A stretch of DNA of 64,000 nucleotides from Hippasteria phrygiana (GCA_037893225.1 JAZGUH010000185.1:1-64000); one strand, 5' to 3'. Counted from the stretch's first letter, positions 43,929 through 55,756 are shown. Notes: generated by a model not told the origin, from the sequence alone. Numbers and translations: made by a program.

Positions 43929-45759
43929 TTAATGTTAATGTGAATATGAATTTTTGGAATTTTGTTATTTTAATATAATTTTTAATTCAAAGTTTTATTT
44001 AAATTTTAATTCAATTTTTAATGTAAATTTTATTCTCTTGGTGGGCACGAGGTCACTGGGTCTTTTTTTTTCTCTGATTGGTCAGTGGTGGCTGTTACCT
44101 GATCGCACCCTCTGGACTCAAATGGAATAAATATTGTTGTGGTCAATGGGGAAAAAACAAAATTATTATCCTAACAGCTACACCTTTTCATTAAATATTT
44201 CAAAATTTCACTGTTTTATGCAGCAAAAATATCTCCCAAGTTATACCCCAAAAAAAATTGTATTAATTTTTTATTACTGTAAAGAAATTGACAAAACACG
44301 TAATTCCCTGTACAAATTGAATGGAGGGCTTCCCTTTGCCCGACGCACAGTGCAATTGGTGGAACAGCCTCCGACCAAGAGAATAACTCAGATCAGTGGT
44401 CCCGCAGCAACTTGAATTGTTTACCCAAACTAGTGGGAACGGAAGTAAAATGAAACAATTTCTGCCTTGGCGAAGTTTTCTGCCTTATGACGTTGTTTAT
44501 AGGAGCAATGGCAGTTTCGAGTTTGTAAACATACCCCAAAACATCAAAATAGTCATTGATCGGATCCATCTCCTCACACTCGTAACTATTCATGTTACAG
44601 TATGGCCTCTGCAGTAAAATACTGACGTAGGCATAAATTATGATAAGTGTCATTCCCCTGGGTGTGATACTGGCGCTACCGAACTATACACGTTGTTTCT
44701 GGAGTTATCTGTCCTCTGTTGGCCAAACGCGGCATAATAAACAACTTGATGCTTTTTATCCGGTGAAAATCAGTGAGAAATCAAGATTTTAAGACGATTT
44801 TTGCTGCTTTTTTGCTCAATTGTTTGGCAGTTTCCTTCATTTTTAAAGAATTTAAACAGGTAAGACGTGGAGGAACGCCAATAAAACATGCATAATTGAA
44901 TTCCTTGTAGTTTGTTTTTTGTATGAAAAGTCTAAAGTTGTTCTTTCGCAGTAAGGATTTAGAAGCCTTGAAGTGGTGTATGTTGGGCCACATCATCCAT
45001 TTTGCACTAGCTGATATGCCGGCTGCCGTGCGTGATATTAAGTGGCGCCGATAAATAATCCATCTCTTTTGATGAATTAAACCTAATGAAGGTTTAAGGG
45101 TCCATAACTTTTTATAGGAAGGTTATATTTCAGTGGGGATTTCATCAGTGTATATCTCTCACCACAAGCTTTAATTTTATTTATATATTTATATATAATT
45201 TGACCCCTTTGTGAAAAACAAAAGTTTTTCCGGCCATTGGCAAACGGCCGGCAGAATTGTCCGGAGAGTCGTAAACTTCAAAGGACCATAACTTTTTTAT
45301 AAAAACAATATATTTTAATGATGATTGCACCAATGTGTTTCTTTCGTCACACGCTTTAATTTGATATATAACTTATAACTACTCTTAATGTTATACTTGG
45401 AGCAGGGCCAGTATCTACCTCAAATAGCACGCTCCCAAGAACGAATGTATGTTAATGAAATTATAAACAGCTACAAATATCAGCTTATAAACGTATACTC
45501 ACGGGGAAGAAATTTCTTGGGAATACTCGCTCAGTAGTATGGCATTCACTGTTTTAACACATCAACTACATTGTACTAACGAGCTCGACATGTTCGTAAA
45601 ATTCACAGAGCATGCACTATGACCTAAAATGCGTCATTATTGCTGACGTAGTTTTCCCAACAGTTTTGGCATGACAAAAGTGTGAATACATTGGCGTACG
45701 CGTGCGCGTGCGCGTACGTAAAATACAGGTTTATAACTTGCCTTTCGATATGCACCCCA
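43929..45759. other. no gene supported; one dispersed repeat
   Basis: Includes the dispersed segment at 44594-44690 (see 30646-30720). ORFs of up to 93 codons have no recognisable domain. A (GTGCGC)n-like run lies at 45697-45718. Confidence 0.4.
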
Positions 45760-47262
45760 GTCCAAGCGCTCATTTTGTATGATTGTAATCTTAAATGGAA
45801 CAAACATATAGAGGCCTTGTGTAACACAGTAGTTCAAAAGCTTGGAGTACTCAAACGATTACGGCATTTTGTTAATCGGTCAACTTTACATATACTTTAT
45901 AACACAATTGTTCTTCCCCATATAGATTACTGTCTTCCAGTTTGGTTTAAGACCTCTGACAAGTATCTTAAAAAGATTCAGATTCTACAAAATTGTGCGG
46001 CTAGGTTAGTTTTTGGGTTGCCAAATGAGAGACCTTCATGTTAATGATATGTTTAACAAACTTGGATAGATGACGATTAATCAACGTAATATGTACTTTA
46101 ATGCGACCTTGATGTACAATGTATCAATCAGTTAGCTCATTTGTATTTGTCCTCAAGATCAATTCTCATATAAATATTCATTCCTACAACACTCGTTCTA
46201 ATGCCAACAAGAACATAGCCTTTAACTCAGTCAACACAAACTTTGGCAAACATATGTTTGGATTTTCTGGTGGTCATATTTGGAATAACCTTCCTTTAAT
46301 CATAAGAGAAGCTCCGTCAGCTTCAGTTTTTGAATCAAATCCTAAGCAACATATTTTAAATCAATAATGTCATGTGTTTTTGGTACTTGTCTTTGTTTTT
46401 TGTTGGGACTTTGCCCGGTTGCTGGTCTGCGTGTGGCTGCGTGTTTTGTCGGACGCCTGACGGGCTTTTCTGGAGCTCCATGGGGATTTGTTGCCGGGTT
46501 TGTTTTGTATACCCTGCACGATATGGGGCAGAGGGGTACCCCCCTTTTTGTCCCTATACCCTATACACTCTCCAGACTATTGTTACCTAACACATCCCCC
46601 CTAGACTTCTGAAAAGAATTCCTGAGATTCCGGGAACACAATGACCAACACAAAAGAGGGGGGGTTCGCTCTGCCCCATATCGTGCATCATATGTTGTTT
46701 TGGGGCTTTCATATGTGCTGTTTGGCAGCGATGGGACAATATAAAAATTATACTGCTTCGTGGCTGCTCGGCATTGCATGGGATCTTGGGATAGACCTGG
46801 TAGTGGGTTCGCATGCGGTTTCGGAGGAGTCTGTTGGGTGTCTGATGGGGCGTATGGCTGCATGCTGATTGGCGGTCGGGGTGTCCCGATGAGGGGCTGG
46901 GGCGGGTATTGGAAACATATGATGTTGTTGTTTTTAGATTGTATGAAAACTGAATTTTATCTACGTATATAAGTGCAATATTGTTATATTTTGCTGTTAT
47001 TATTTTTGTTTACTATTGTGCCATTTGTAGCATTTTAATTTGATTAGGGTATTTTTATCTATTCTGTCTTACAATTTTGTCTATTAATTTGTTTATATTT
47101 TTTATGTTTCGTGTAAATTTTGCATGTTATTTTTGTCTATTTGTATTAGTGATCTTTTAATCTAATTTTATTTTGATGTAATTTCAATGTGAGGGCTCCT
47201 TTGGAAAGCAGTTTATCTAAACTGAAATGGACTACCCTCGGTAAAGATTACAATAAATAGAA
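45760..47262 (+). mobile_element. CR1/L2-like LINE, 3' fragment
   Basis: The coding part (45760-46367) reads CNLKWNKHIEALCNTVVQKL, then LYNTIVLPHIDYCLPVW, IQILQNCAARLV, and, after lesions near 46040, SYNTRSNANKN and GHIWNNLPL up to a stop at 46367. The 3' untranslated region ends CCTTTGGAAAGCAGTTTA, GAAATGGACTACCC and AAGATTACAATAAATAG, typical of L2/CR1 3' ends. The MITE at 46516-46686 is inserted in it. The 5' part is missing. Confidence 0.85.
46516..46686. mobile_element. MITE, family 2, copy 3 (in LINE 3' UTR)
   Basis: Complete 171 bp copy: GCACGATATGGGGCAGAG and CTCTGCCCCATATCGTGC are perfect 18 bp TIRs. Confidence 0.9.
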
Positions 47263-47610
47263 TTAAATTTAAAAAGCGCGGTGTATATTTTGTGTTCACT
47301 TCAAGATTTCAAATCTAGTTACGCCACTGCTCCAATGTTGTCGGCAAGATGACTGAAGAATTGTCATCTAAAGAATGCGGCATTATGAAATTCTCCTTGG
47401 GAGAACTTGTAAGAAAAAGAACTGGTCGATCGTGACAAGTTAAACTTTCTCAGGGGTAATACCTGCCATTAGCCCGCATTCAGCCCGTCCGGCCCCGCGC
47501 TTTATAGCCCGTGGATTCAACGGACAGCAGCCGCACATAAAAAACTGCAATCCATGCGACAAAACTAAAGGGATCATGCAATACCATTTTTATTACTTAA
47601 AAACGTAGGA
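47263..47610. other. no gene supported
   Basis: Short spacer between the LINE 3' end and a MITE. Nothing recognised. Confidence 0.4.
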
Positions 47611-47787
47611 CAGTGGCGGATCTACGGGGGGGGGGGGGGGGGTTTACCCCCCCCCCCTTGGGCTGAGAAAAAAAAAATAACCAGTGTCGGGTGTCGAAAA
47701 TTCGGCACGCTGGGGTGTGTAGGCCAATCACCTCAGGTACCCCCCCCCCCCCCCCCCCCCCTTAGTTAAAACCTAGATCCGCCCCTG
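47611..47787. mobile_element. CAGTGGCGGATC-ended MITE
   Basis: The ends CAGTGGCGGATCTA / TAGATCCGCCCCTG are inverted. Two poly-G/C tracts lie inside. Confidence 0.75.
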
Positions 47788-48626
47788 TAGGACAAACTTG
47801 TCGCTATGACTTTCCACCTCCTTTGCAATTCCAGGGAGAAGTTTCCATATTTTGGTTTCTAAGGTAATGAACTTTGCATATTCATGAGCCAAAGCATAAT
47901 GTCATTAAGGGCAGATTAGCAGTGTCTCCTCAGCTTTGTGTACAAAAACATTGATACACTTTTCACTTTTTACTTGATTTTCATATTATTAAACAGCTTT
48001 TCGGACTGCATGTATATTAGTGGTCAAACTTTCTTCAAAACTTTGTCGGTGATTTTAAAGGAGTAATTTTTTAACTGTTCGTATGCTCATTGACAAGGAG
48101 TGCCTTGTATGACAAAACATAACAAATTGCCCCCTCTAGCGTGAATTGATGAAAGGATTTTACAAGAATTTAAAACTACACCTTCCTTTCACTTCCAATG
48201 AAAACGAACATTTAGATCTTGTTTGTATTTTTGTTACACAGAAATATGCGCGAAAACAAGTTGAGCTGAGAGTCCACTGCATGTTTCCTTTAATTTTTAT
48301 ATATCCATGATTCTCAAAGACACCTAATCTTTTAATTTCTGTCAAACAATGAGGTTAAAATCAATTCCCCCTCTTTTTCTCTCTAATCTTTTCTCAATAT
48401 TGTAATATTTATAAATTGTATATGTTTTCGAATTTTCCTGGCGACTTCGTCATCGTGCATGCATCGTGCATCGTGACCAGGCTGCCCGTAACGTGCCGGT
48501 GGGTGATGACATGGTGTGTAAGGGTCTGATTTTGGGCTAGCCCGTGACGTCATGAATATCCGCATCTACCAACGAGAATCAGAGGTATCAAGAAACAAGA
48601 TGTTTTTATTCCTATTCAAATAAATT
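47788..48626. other. no gene supported
   Basis: Non-coding. A CATCGTGCATG run lies at 48450-48470. Confidence 0.4.
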
Positions 48627-48700
48627 TGAAAATGAATTAAACTGTTGCAAACTGCTGACTGACTGAATGGACCTGAAATATACAAATCAAAACATTAGCT

Positions 48701-48740
48701 GGCCTGACGTTTCAACCTTAAGCAAGTTCTTTCTCAAAGG
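48701..48740 (-). ncRNA. decayed hammerhead-ribozyme-like motif, copy C
   Basis: Minus strand: GCCTTTGAGAAAG, then AACTT-gctt-AAG and GTTGAAACGTCAGGC. GCCT/AGGC could form stem I. The CUGAUGA core is mutated, and one side of stem II is weakened by TTGA. Confidence 0.45.
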
Positions 48741-49360
48741 CAAATGACAGAGTACAAGAAACAAACATGTAGGGAACACACATGCATGAGGGGGTGGGTG
48801 GAGAAACACAAAAGAGGGATGCAAAGGAGCGTGGCAGTGGGTAAACATCAAAGGGAGGGAAGGACAGCCAGGAAGAAAGAAACAAGAACGTGTGGTTAGG
48901 GTTAGGGTAAGGATGAAGGAGTGGAGGGATTAAGATAAAGGATGAAGCTAGGAAAAGGGGACAAAGGAGTGTGGTGAAGTGGGGGGGGGGGGGGGGGGGG
49001 GTAAATAGAAGGTGGTAATTAGGGCAAGAGAAGGAACAAAAGGAAGTGGCAAGGATAAACAGGAAATGGAAAGAAAACCCCATGTGGCCAAGTGGGCAAG
49101 AGACCCTAAGAGGGTTAGCCAGGAGGATAATCTGTAAACAAATGACAATGGGGGAAAATTAAGAGGTAATCATTCCCTTCCTGGATGTTAAGACCATGCG
49201 GTTGAATAGTCCGAAGACGTTTCATCACACTTCTCTCTGCTAAAACGAACTGAGTCCTTGCGGTGGCCAAGTGATTCTATGCCCTGTAGAATCATATCAG
49301 AAATGGAATGGTTAGGCAAGTTGAAGTTATGACCAACAGGGGTGTCCATTTTCTTGAGGC

Positions 49361-50595
49361 CTTTTCACACTACGGAAAATCTCGGTGTTGGACCCGGGTC
49401 CGACCCGTGTTGACTAGACTGACCTTTTCACACTGCAACATTTCAACACGGCACTGACCCGTGTAGAGCGCTCAACCCGGGTTGAAACTCAACCCTGCTC
49501 GGGAGGTGGGTTGAGAGCTCTCGACCCGTGTAGAGAAGTTGGACCCGTGTTGAAAGTCGTAGTGTGAACGTCTCCGGGTTGAGTTCGACCCGTGTAACCG
49601 TGGATCAGAGTGTGCGTGCAGAGCACCACATTATACTTACTACGCTGTTCGATATGACGATATTTGCCAATGTTTCGGTATTATGTTGCTTTTTCAGTTT
49701 TTGCAGCGTTTATGGTTTCTCCAAGTGTGTATACGTTAAGTGTGGATTAGTCTAGATTACTTTGCGCGAAATTATTTCCAATTAATTTGACGGCAGAATA
49801 GTACATAACGTATATGGAGGAATAAAAAAATACATTCTGTACTAAATGTGTCGTTTCTTTAATTGTTTTAAACCCCGACATGACTTATCCGACATCTCCG
49901 CGCCGTATGTAGCGCACTGCGTACATGCGTATTCCATCGTTAGTGTCAAATGCAAACAACTGGTCAAATGCAAACAACCGCACTGGACGCTACCATATTA
50001 TTCCTAGTGTACAATGTACGTACATGCAGCTAACATTTTGCGAACTTCGCCTCGAGAAAAGGCTACTAAGATATGAGGGGGCCGGGGTTATTGCTCAACA
50101 TAGGGAACCCCAAAAGTGCATCTGCGCGTGCGCGTTGCTTTGTTGCAAACAGCTGGCCTTGGCCGCCGGTCAAGTATGTGTGCGCGTGCAAGCATGGAGG
50201 AATAAAACACACTGGATACTTTTTTTACCTCCGATATGTCGGAGAAAATGGGCCCCAAATCAGACAAAACACCGACATGGAGCGAGGAGGATTTGGGCTG
50301 ACAGCTCCATCCAAAGCCAGCTCGGCGGAACGACCAGAATGCAGTATGGGGATTTTCCGATTCGACCCGTGTTGAACGGCCAGCCGTGTTGTGTAGTGTG
50401 AAACGATCGCACAATACACGGGTCGAAACATTACACGTGTAGCAAAAATGCTGGCGCTGCGTTGAGTAGTGTGACAAGGCAGCGTAATTGACCCGTGTTG
50501 AAATTTTAAGAAGTCTACACGGGTCGGACCCGTGTCGGACCCGTGTCGGACCCGTGTAAATTTCAACACGGGTCGAACGTACATAGTGTGAAAAG
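49361..50595. mobile_element. 1.2 kb TIR element inserted in the Penelope endonuclease
   Basis: The ends CTTTTCACACTA / TAGTGTGAAAAG are perfect 12 bp TIRs. Subterminal direct and inverted CGACCCGTGT and GGACCCGTGT units abound (49390-49600, 50350-50580). Insertion interrupts the GIY-YIG coding region, and about 28 bp of it is missing compared with copies A and D. ORFs inside (158 and 254 codons) lack known domains. Confidence 0.85.
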
Positions 50596-51138
50596 TAAAC
50601 GCTTTTTGAGCGTGTTCTTGGTCTCCCCGACATACTGGATACCACAAACCCTGCAAGAAATGAGATATATGATATTAGAGGTGTTGCAAGTAATGTTGCC
50701 ATTGGTTCTGTGAGTAGTGCCAGATGAATGGCCAGAAAAGGAGTCAGACTCCTGCATGTGAGTCTGGCAAACAACACACATGGAATCGCACTTAAAGGTA
50801 CCATGCTGTATGGGAGGGGATGCAGCCAAGTTGTGGACCTCGGCTCGAACAATCAGGTCTCGTGGATTGCGGGGGCGCCTATAAGCCAATACTGGGTTGT
50901 CAGGGGCGGCACGGGCAAGGCGATCTGAAGTATGAAGGATATGATGGTTGTCATTAGTTATTTTACGAAGGGGAGGGAGACTAGGATAAAAGGTGGTGAC
51001 CAAGGGAATCTTGGGGTCGGCATTAGTGCTGGGTGTCTTTTCCTTGAGAGCCAAATCTCTGGTGATAGATTTGGCTCTGGCGATAGCACGTTGAACTTGG
51101 CGGGAGCTGTGTCCCCTGGCAACCAAGTAATTCTTCAT
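50596..51138 (-). pseudogene. Penelope linker and GIY-YIG endonuclease (5' part)
   Basis: The frame from about 51138 reads RQVQRAIARAKSITRDLALK, PKIPLVTTFYPSLPPL, then FKCDSMCVVCQTHMQESDS and IIYLISCRVCGIQYVGETK. The last is the GIY-YIG signature (Y-L-I, then G-I-Q-Y-V-G). The endonuclease creates the nick used for integration. The catalytic C-terminal half is separated by the insertion at 49361-50595. Confidence 0.85.
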
Positions 51139-51174
51139 TACCTGTCAGAATTATTAGAACAAATCCTTCTGAGT

Positions 51175-52207
51175 CTAAGTGCCTGTCTTGCAATGCCTGG
51201 GGTGACAGCTGGAGGAGTGGAGGTACTGGTGGGTGTCTGTGGGTTTAGAATACAGATCAGTGGTTACCGAGTTGTCTTCCTTGCGGATGGTGACATCCAG
51301 GAAATTGGTCTGATGCACTGAATACTCTGATGTAAACTTGATGGTCCTGTGGAAGGAATTAATGTGATTAATGAAAGTCTCCAGACTGTCCTGATCTGGT
51401 CCAGATGAAAAATACATCGTCAATATATCTCCACCATACCCAGGGGCGACATGGTGCTGAGGCAAGCGTGCGCTCTTCGAGGTCGCCCATGAAAAGGCTT
51501 GCAAAGGAGGGGGCCATGCGAGTGCCCATGGCTGTACCGTGTACCTGTAGATAGTGTTTACCCAGGAAGGAAAAATTGTTCATGGTTAGTACAAGTCTCA
51601 TGAGGGTGCCAATATCACTGATGGGTGGGGTTGTGTGTCCTGCCTTGGCCAGGGCCGAGAAACAAGCACGAATACCTTCCTCGTGGGGGATGTTGGTGTA
51701 CAGGGATGAGACGTCAAAAGTCCCAATGATGGCTGTGCTGGGAATCTTGTTCTTGTTTCCTTCCAGCTTGCGCAGGAAGTCTGGGGTGTCATGGATGTAT
51801 AATGACATCTGTAGAACGAGGGGTTTTAGAAAACTGTAAATAAACAGGGAGATACGTTCTGTGGGTGAACCATTACCAGAGACAATTGGCCTACCGGGGT
51901 TGTCAGCCTTGTGAATCTTTGGAAGGAGATACAATCTGGCAGTCCTACAGTCAGAGGGAGAGAGAAATTTATGAGCTTTCTTGGACAGCTGGTCACGTGA
52001 TCGCATATCGTCAAGCACCTGTTGTATCTCTTGAGAAAATGTACCTGTGGGGTCAGAGTCAAGGCAGATGTAGTTAGTATGATTGTTCAACTGGCGGTGG
52101 GCCTCGTCAATGTACTGATGACGATCCATGATGACCACAGCTGAACCTTTGTCCGCCGGCTTGATGATGATATCAGTACGGGAGCGCAAGGCCGCATTCA
52201 ATGCCAA
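51175..52207 (-). pseudogene. Penelope-like reverse transcriptase
   Basis: The main frame (52207-51368) has IIIKPADKGSAVVIMD, RLYLLPKIHK, GRPIVSGNGSPTE, GTFDVSSLYTNIPHEEG, GTAMGTRMAPSFASLFMG and WWRYIDDVFFIW with the catalytic DD pair. After a frameshift near 51400 the second frame continues DQDSLETFINHIN and QTNFLDV to about 51175. The motifs are those of Penelope-like RTs, which are related to telomerase. The N-terminus is truncated. Confidence 0.9.
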
Positions 52208-52221
52208 GTGCTCCTCCCTGC

Positions 52222-52985
52222 AGAGATTGTCATGAGTTCTGTGGTATCCAGTATGTCGGGGAGACGAACACGCTCAAAAAGCGTTTGTATGGCCATCGAT
52301 CGACTGTGAACACCAAGAAAATGGACACCCCTGTTGGTCATCACTTCAACTAGCCTAACCATTCCATTTCTGATATGATTCTACATGGCATAGAATCACT
52401 TGGCCACCACAAGGACTCAGTTCGCCTTTAATTAGCAGAGAGAAAGTGTGGATGAAACGTCTTCGGACTATTCAACCACATGGTCTCAACATCCAGGAAG
52501 GGAATGATTAAGTCTTAATTTCCCCCCATTGTCATTTGCTTACAGATTATCCTCCTGGCTAACCCTCTTGTGGTCTCTTGCCCACTTGGCCACATGTGTT
52601 TTTTTTCCATTTCCTATTTATCCTTGCCACTTCCTTTTGTTCCTTCTCTTGCCCAAATTACCACCTTCTATTTACCCCCCCCCCCCCCCCACTTCACCAC
52701 ACTCCTTTGTCCCCTTTCCCCAGCTTCATCCTTCATCTTAATCCCTCCACTCCTTCATCCTTACCCTAACCACACTTCTTTCTTCCTTTCTTCCTGGTTG
52801 TCCTTTTCCCTCCCTTTGATGTTTACCCACTGCCATGCTCCTTTGCATCCCTCTTTTGTGTTTCTCCACCCACCCCCCTCATGCATGTGTGTTCCCTACA
52901 TGTTTGTTTCTTGTACTCTGTCATTTGCCTTTGATAAAAGAACTTGCTTAAGTTCGAAACGTCAGGCCAGCTAATTTTTTGATTC
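52222..52985 (+). mobile_element. Penelope-like element, 3' fragment D (head to head with C)
   Basis: Encodes GIQYVGET, LKKRLYGHRSTVNTKKMDT and PNHSISDMIL, with a stop and frameshifts, then the 3' untranslated region with a pyrimidine-rich block (52600-52880). Together with C it forms an inverted arrangement with both 3' ends outward. Confidence 0.85.
52927..52968 (+). ncRNA. decayed hammerhead-ribozyme-like motif, copy D
   Basis: GCCT, TTGATAAAAG, the hairpin AACTT-gctt-AAGTT, then CGAAACGTC and AGGC. Stem I (GCCT/AGGC), stem II and the GAAA-C-GUC core are present. CUGAUGA reads UUGAUAA, two changes from the consensus. Confidence 0.5.
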
Positions 52986-53980
52986 AAATAAATCTATTAG
53001 ACAAGGCGTTCATCAGGGACGGATCTAGAGGGGGGTTGTGGGGGTTGCACCCCCTCCCCTTGGGCTGCTGAGCAAAGTTGTGATAAGCAATGCTAAACCA
53101 CATCTTGTTACCAATGGGTATAGAGTACCGAAGTGATGACGTCAATCAATGCAATGTTTGGAACCAGAACACAGGGGGGTCCAGGGGGTCTGGACCCCTT
53201 TTTTATATTATTATTATTATTATTTTTTTTTTTGGGGGGGGGGGGGCCTGACCTAAACTCGGGAATCATTTAGAAAAAACATACAACTAACACCCCCTCC
53301 TCCCAAGCACCGGATTATCCAGTAATAGGCACATAAAACACTGTGCCGAGGGCCTACCAAATAATTGGGGCCTACGGAAAAAAAGCGAAAGCCTACAAAA
53401 AATACACAAGGAATAGGTAGGTCTACTCACGTACAACCACACAAGAACCTTTAAAAAATCATGCAGTGACTCTCTAGACTTTGGGAAAGCTTCATACATT
53501 ACTGGTACAAATTAAGCTTCCCGCAAAAAATACATTAATTTCCTGGAGAAATCGAACTTGTGTGCAGCATGTACGTCCTGGCGATGTGTACGAACACATA
53601 ATTATTAAAGTGGGGGGGGGGGGGGGGGATATCATATTGTTTGTTCCCCCCACCCCCACTTTTTGTCGTCCCCGAATAAAAATTGTAGCCTATATTTGAT
53701 TCTTTAGCTCAGAATAGTTGATTCAATTACTTCAAACTCGAAAATAATGTTTAATAATGATGATCTTTTGTTCCCAAAAAAAATTGTTAAAGTGGTCAGA
53801 AATTGCCTCAGATCACACCGCAGAGCATCTAGAATCCAATTTTTTCCGGCCCTTAAGCGGGCCCCGAACCCCACGCCGTAAGGGCTTCGCGCTCGCATTA
53901 CTTTTTAGCACAGTATGCCCCCCCCCCCCCACTTTTTAAGTTGGACCCCCCCCCTTTGGACAAATCCTGGATCCGCCTAT
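52986..53980. repeat. cluster of CGGATC-ended MITE fragments and homopolymers
   Basis: Ends resembling ACGGATCTAGAGGGG (53014) and CCTGGATCCGCC (53965) bound a region with several poly-G/C tracts. Internal boundaries are unclear. Confidence 0.4.
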
Positions 53981-55138
53981 GAAAAGAATGTGCTTTCTAT
54001 ATTCATTGCAACGAATTTTTCCAGAAAAGTTAAGAAATTATTAATTTAATCAGTATTGCATACAATTCAAAGAATAGGTTGTCAGATCAGCAAAGCTATA
54101 AATATTACAGTTTTATGGGTTATTTTTATGAAGTATTTGGTAGTTTCAAGAGGGCCCTTTTCAAGGAGTTCTCGACACCATTTACTTTCGGTTCAGAATA
54201 CTATATCCCTATAGCTAACCAAAAACCGTTGCTAGAACGTAATTGCGGCAACGTTATGTTTTCGTTGTGGCAACGTTGAGGAGATTTTTGTGTGGAGAGT
54301 TTTGGACATCTTGACGACGTCGTCTTCTAACGTTGTAAACAAACGTCCCAACAACGTTCCTCCAACGTTTTAAACTAACGTTTCTACAACGTCCCAAAAA
54401 AAAAAATTAAAATTAAACAATTAGAACCACCCCCCCCCCCCCCCTGTTGTTCTTTTCCCTACGTACATCATATCCTCGGACTCCTCCACTGGGGGCACGT
54501 TTACCCAGCTGACATCCGTGCCCCCAGGTTCCCCCCATTTGAAATCTTAATTTGTACAAAACAATTATATAAAAGCTGTAGTTCGTGTACTTTCAGTTCC
54601 TCCTTGAAAAAAATGTGTGCACCCCCAGGTTCCCCCCCCCCCCCCAAAAAAAAAGAAAATTATAATCATTCAACCAGTTAGGCCTATACGCCACTTCGTC
54701 TTTGAAAGAAAGTGAACTACACGTTTGAAAGTTCATATTGTAACGGACAGTTTCCGCCGGCACGGTTTGCTTAAATTTAGAGGGTTAATTTTGACCCCAA
54801 ATGATTCATGTTGCAGGTGGGACGTGGGCGCGCTGTGGAAACTTAATCGTTCCTATATAAATTCACTACTTTGATCTTTTGTTCGGGTAACGCGGAACGG
54901 GTTTGGCCATGTTTCCTGGAGCTGGCCGGTTAAGCATATTTAATTTGTCTGGCTTTGTTTTTCTATGCTGGGAATCAGCAGTTGTTGTCTGGCAGTGCGT
55001 AAGCGGACCACAGGATTATTCTGCAGTGAATATATTGAGTTTTTCTTGAGTTGGAAATTCTGTGCCCTTGCGTCCCAAGAGCCCAAATTAGTTCATGCTT
55101 CAATATTTTCATTTCATAATCCTATAACTCTCAACTTT
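53981..55138. other. no gene supported; AACGTT-rich stretch
   Basis: From 54230 to 54395 the motif CAACGTT / AACGTT occurs about ten times in both orientations. 54145-54215 resembles 32200-32260. No coding feature. Confidence 0.45.
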
Positions 55139-55198
55139 CTGGGCACAGTTAATTTAAGCAATTAAGGGCTTATTCCAATAACTGAATAAGGCGTTCTG
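55139..55198. repeat. half copy of the 32.96 kb foldback MITE
   Basis: Shares CTGGGCACAGTTAATTT, AAGGGCTTATTCCAA and GCGTTCTGTTC with 32959-33060. Confidence 0.6.
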
Positions 55199-55203
55199 TT
55201 CAA

Positions 55204-55335
55204 ATGGGAGACTTTTAAGACGCTGGCGGCAGCAGACATTCCGGTACCGGTCTTCTAAGCATGCGCACGACTGGTGAGAACAATGGAAAAGGATCGTTAT
55301 GGCTGCTGCCACCACGCGTCTAAAAAGTCCCCCAT
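55204..55335. mobile_element. 132 bp foldback MITE
   Basis: The arms ATGGGAGACTTTTAAGACGC...GGCAGCAG and CTGCTGCC...GCGTCTAAAAAGTCCCCCAT are imperfect inverted repeats of about 33 bp. Confidence 0.75.
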
Positions 55336-55756
55336 TACCCGCTTAATTAAAGAGGTATGCTCGCTCAAGTGTGACCAGGCACTTTGTCACTATGAACATC
55401 TTTATCCCTTAAAAATTCGTTAAAGAGCCACTTTTCCCTTGATTTACCGTGAACCAAAATTTTCACGTTTTTTCAACATATTAAGGGAGATTAGGAGTCC
55501 GTGAAAACATCCTTAGAAAAGTCCTTTGTTTAGCCGTCCATGAAAATCCGATGACTTCAGCCACTAGCGCCAGATTGTGCAGTGGAATCCGTGAAAACTC
55601 CCGTAATATAATCTTGTGGTTGAGCTTGGCCAGTCTGCTGCCTGGCCCTCCAGAGTGTTTAGAATGTTTACAACAGAGAGTTTATTGACCGTTATATATG
55701 ACCAATGATAATCCTCAGTGGCCAGGGTCATTAAAAAAACGTGAAAAAACCCTTAT
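55336..55756. other. no gene supported
   Basis: Short spacer. Nothing recognised. Confidence 0.4.

Larger units (their letters stand above)
48627..52215 (-). mobile_element. Penelope-like element C (RT + GIY-YIG), split by an insertion
   Basis: Read on the minus strand: RT (52207-51368), thumb region (51504-51175), linker and GIY-YIG (51138-50596), a 1.2 kb foreign element (50595-49361), the last GIY-YIG codons and the 3' untranslated region (49360-48627). The 5' end is truncated at about 52215, where fragment D begins in the opposite orientation. Frameshifts and stops make it inactive. Confidence 0.9.

Noticed and set aside
48898..48915. Telomere-like GGTTAGGGTTAGGG
   Set aside because: Only two units inside a Penelope 3' UTR.
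49925..50401. 158-codon plus ORF inside the TIR element
   Set aside because: No recognisable domain; codon pattern not convincing.
50088..50852. 254-codon minus ORF
   Set aside because: A chance fusion of Penelope shadow frame and the inserted TIR element; no domain in the second half.
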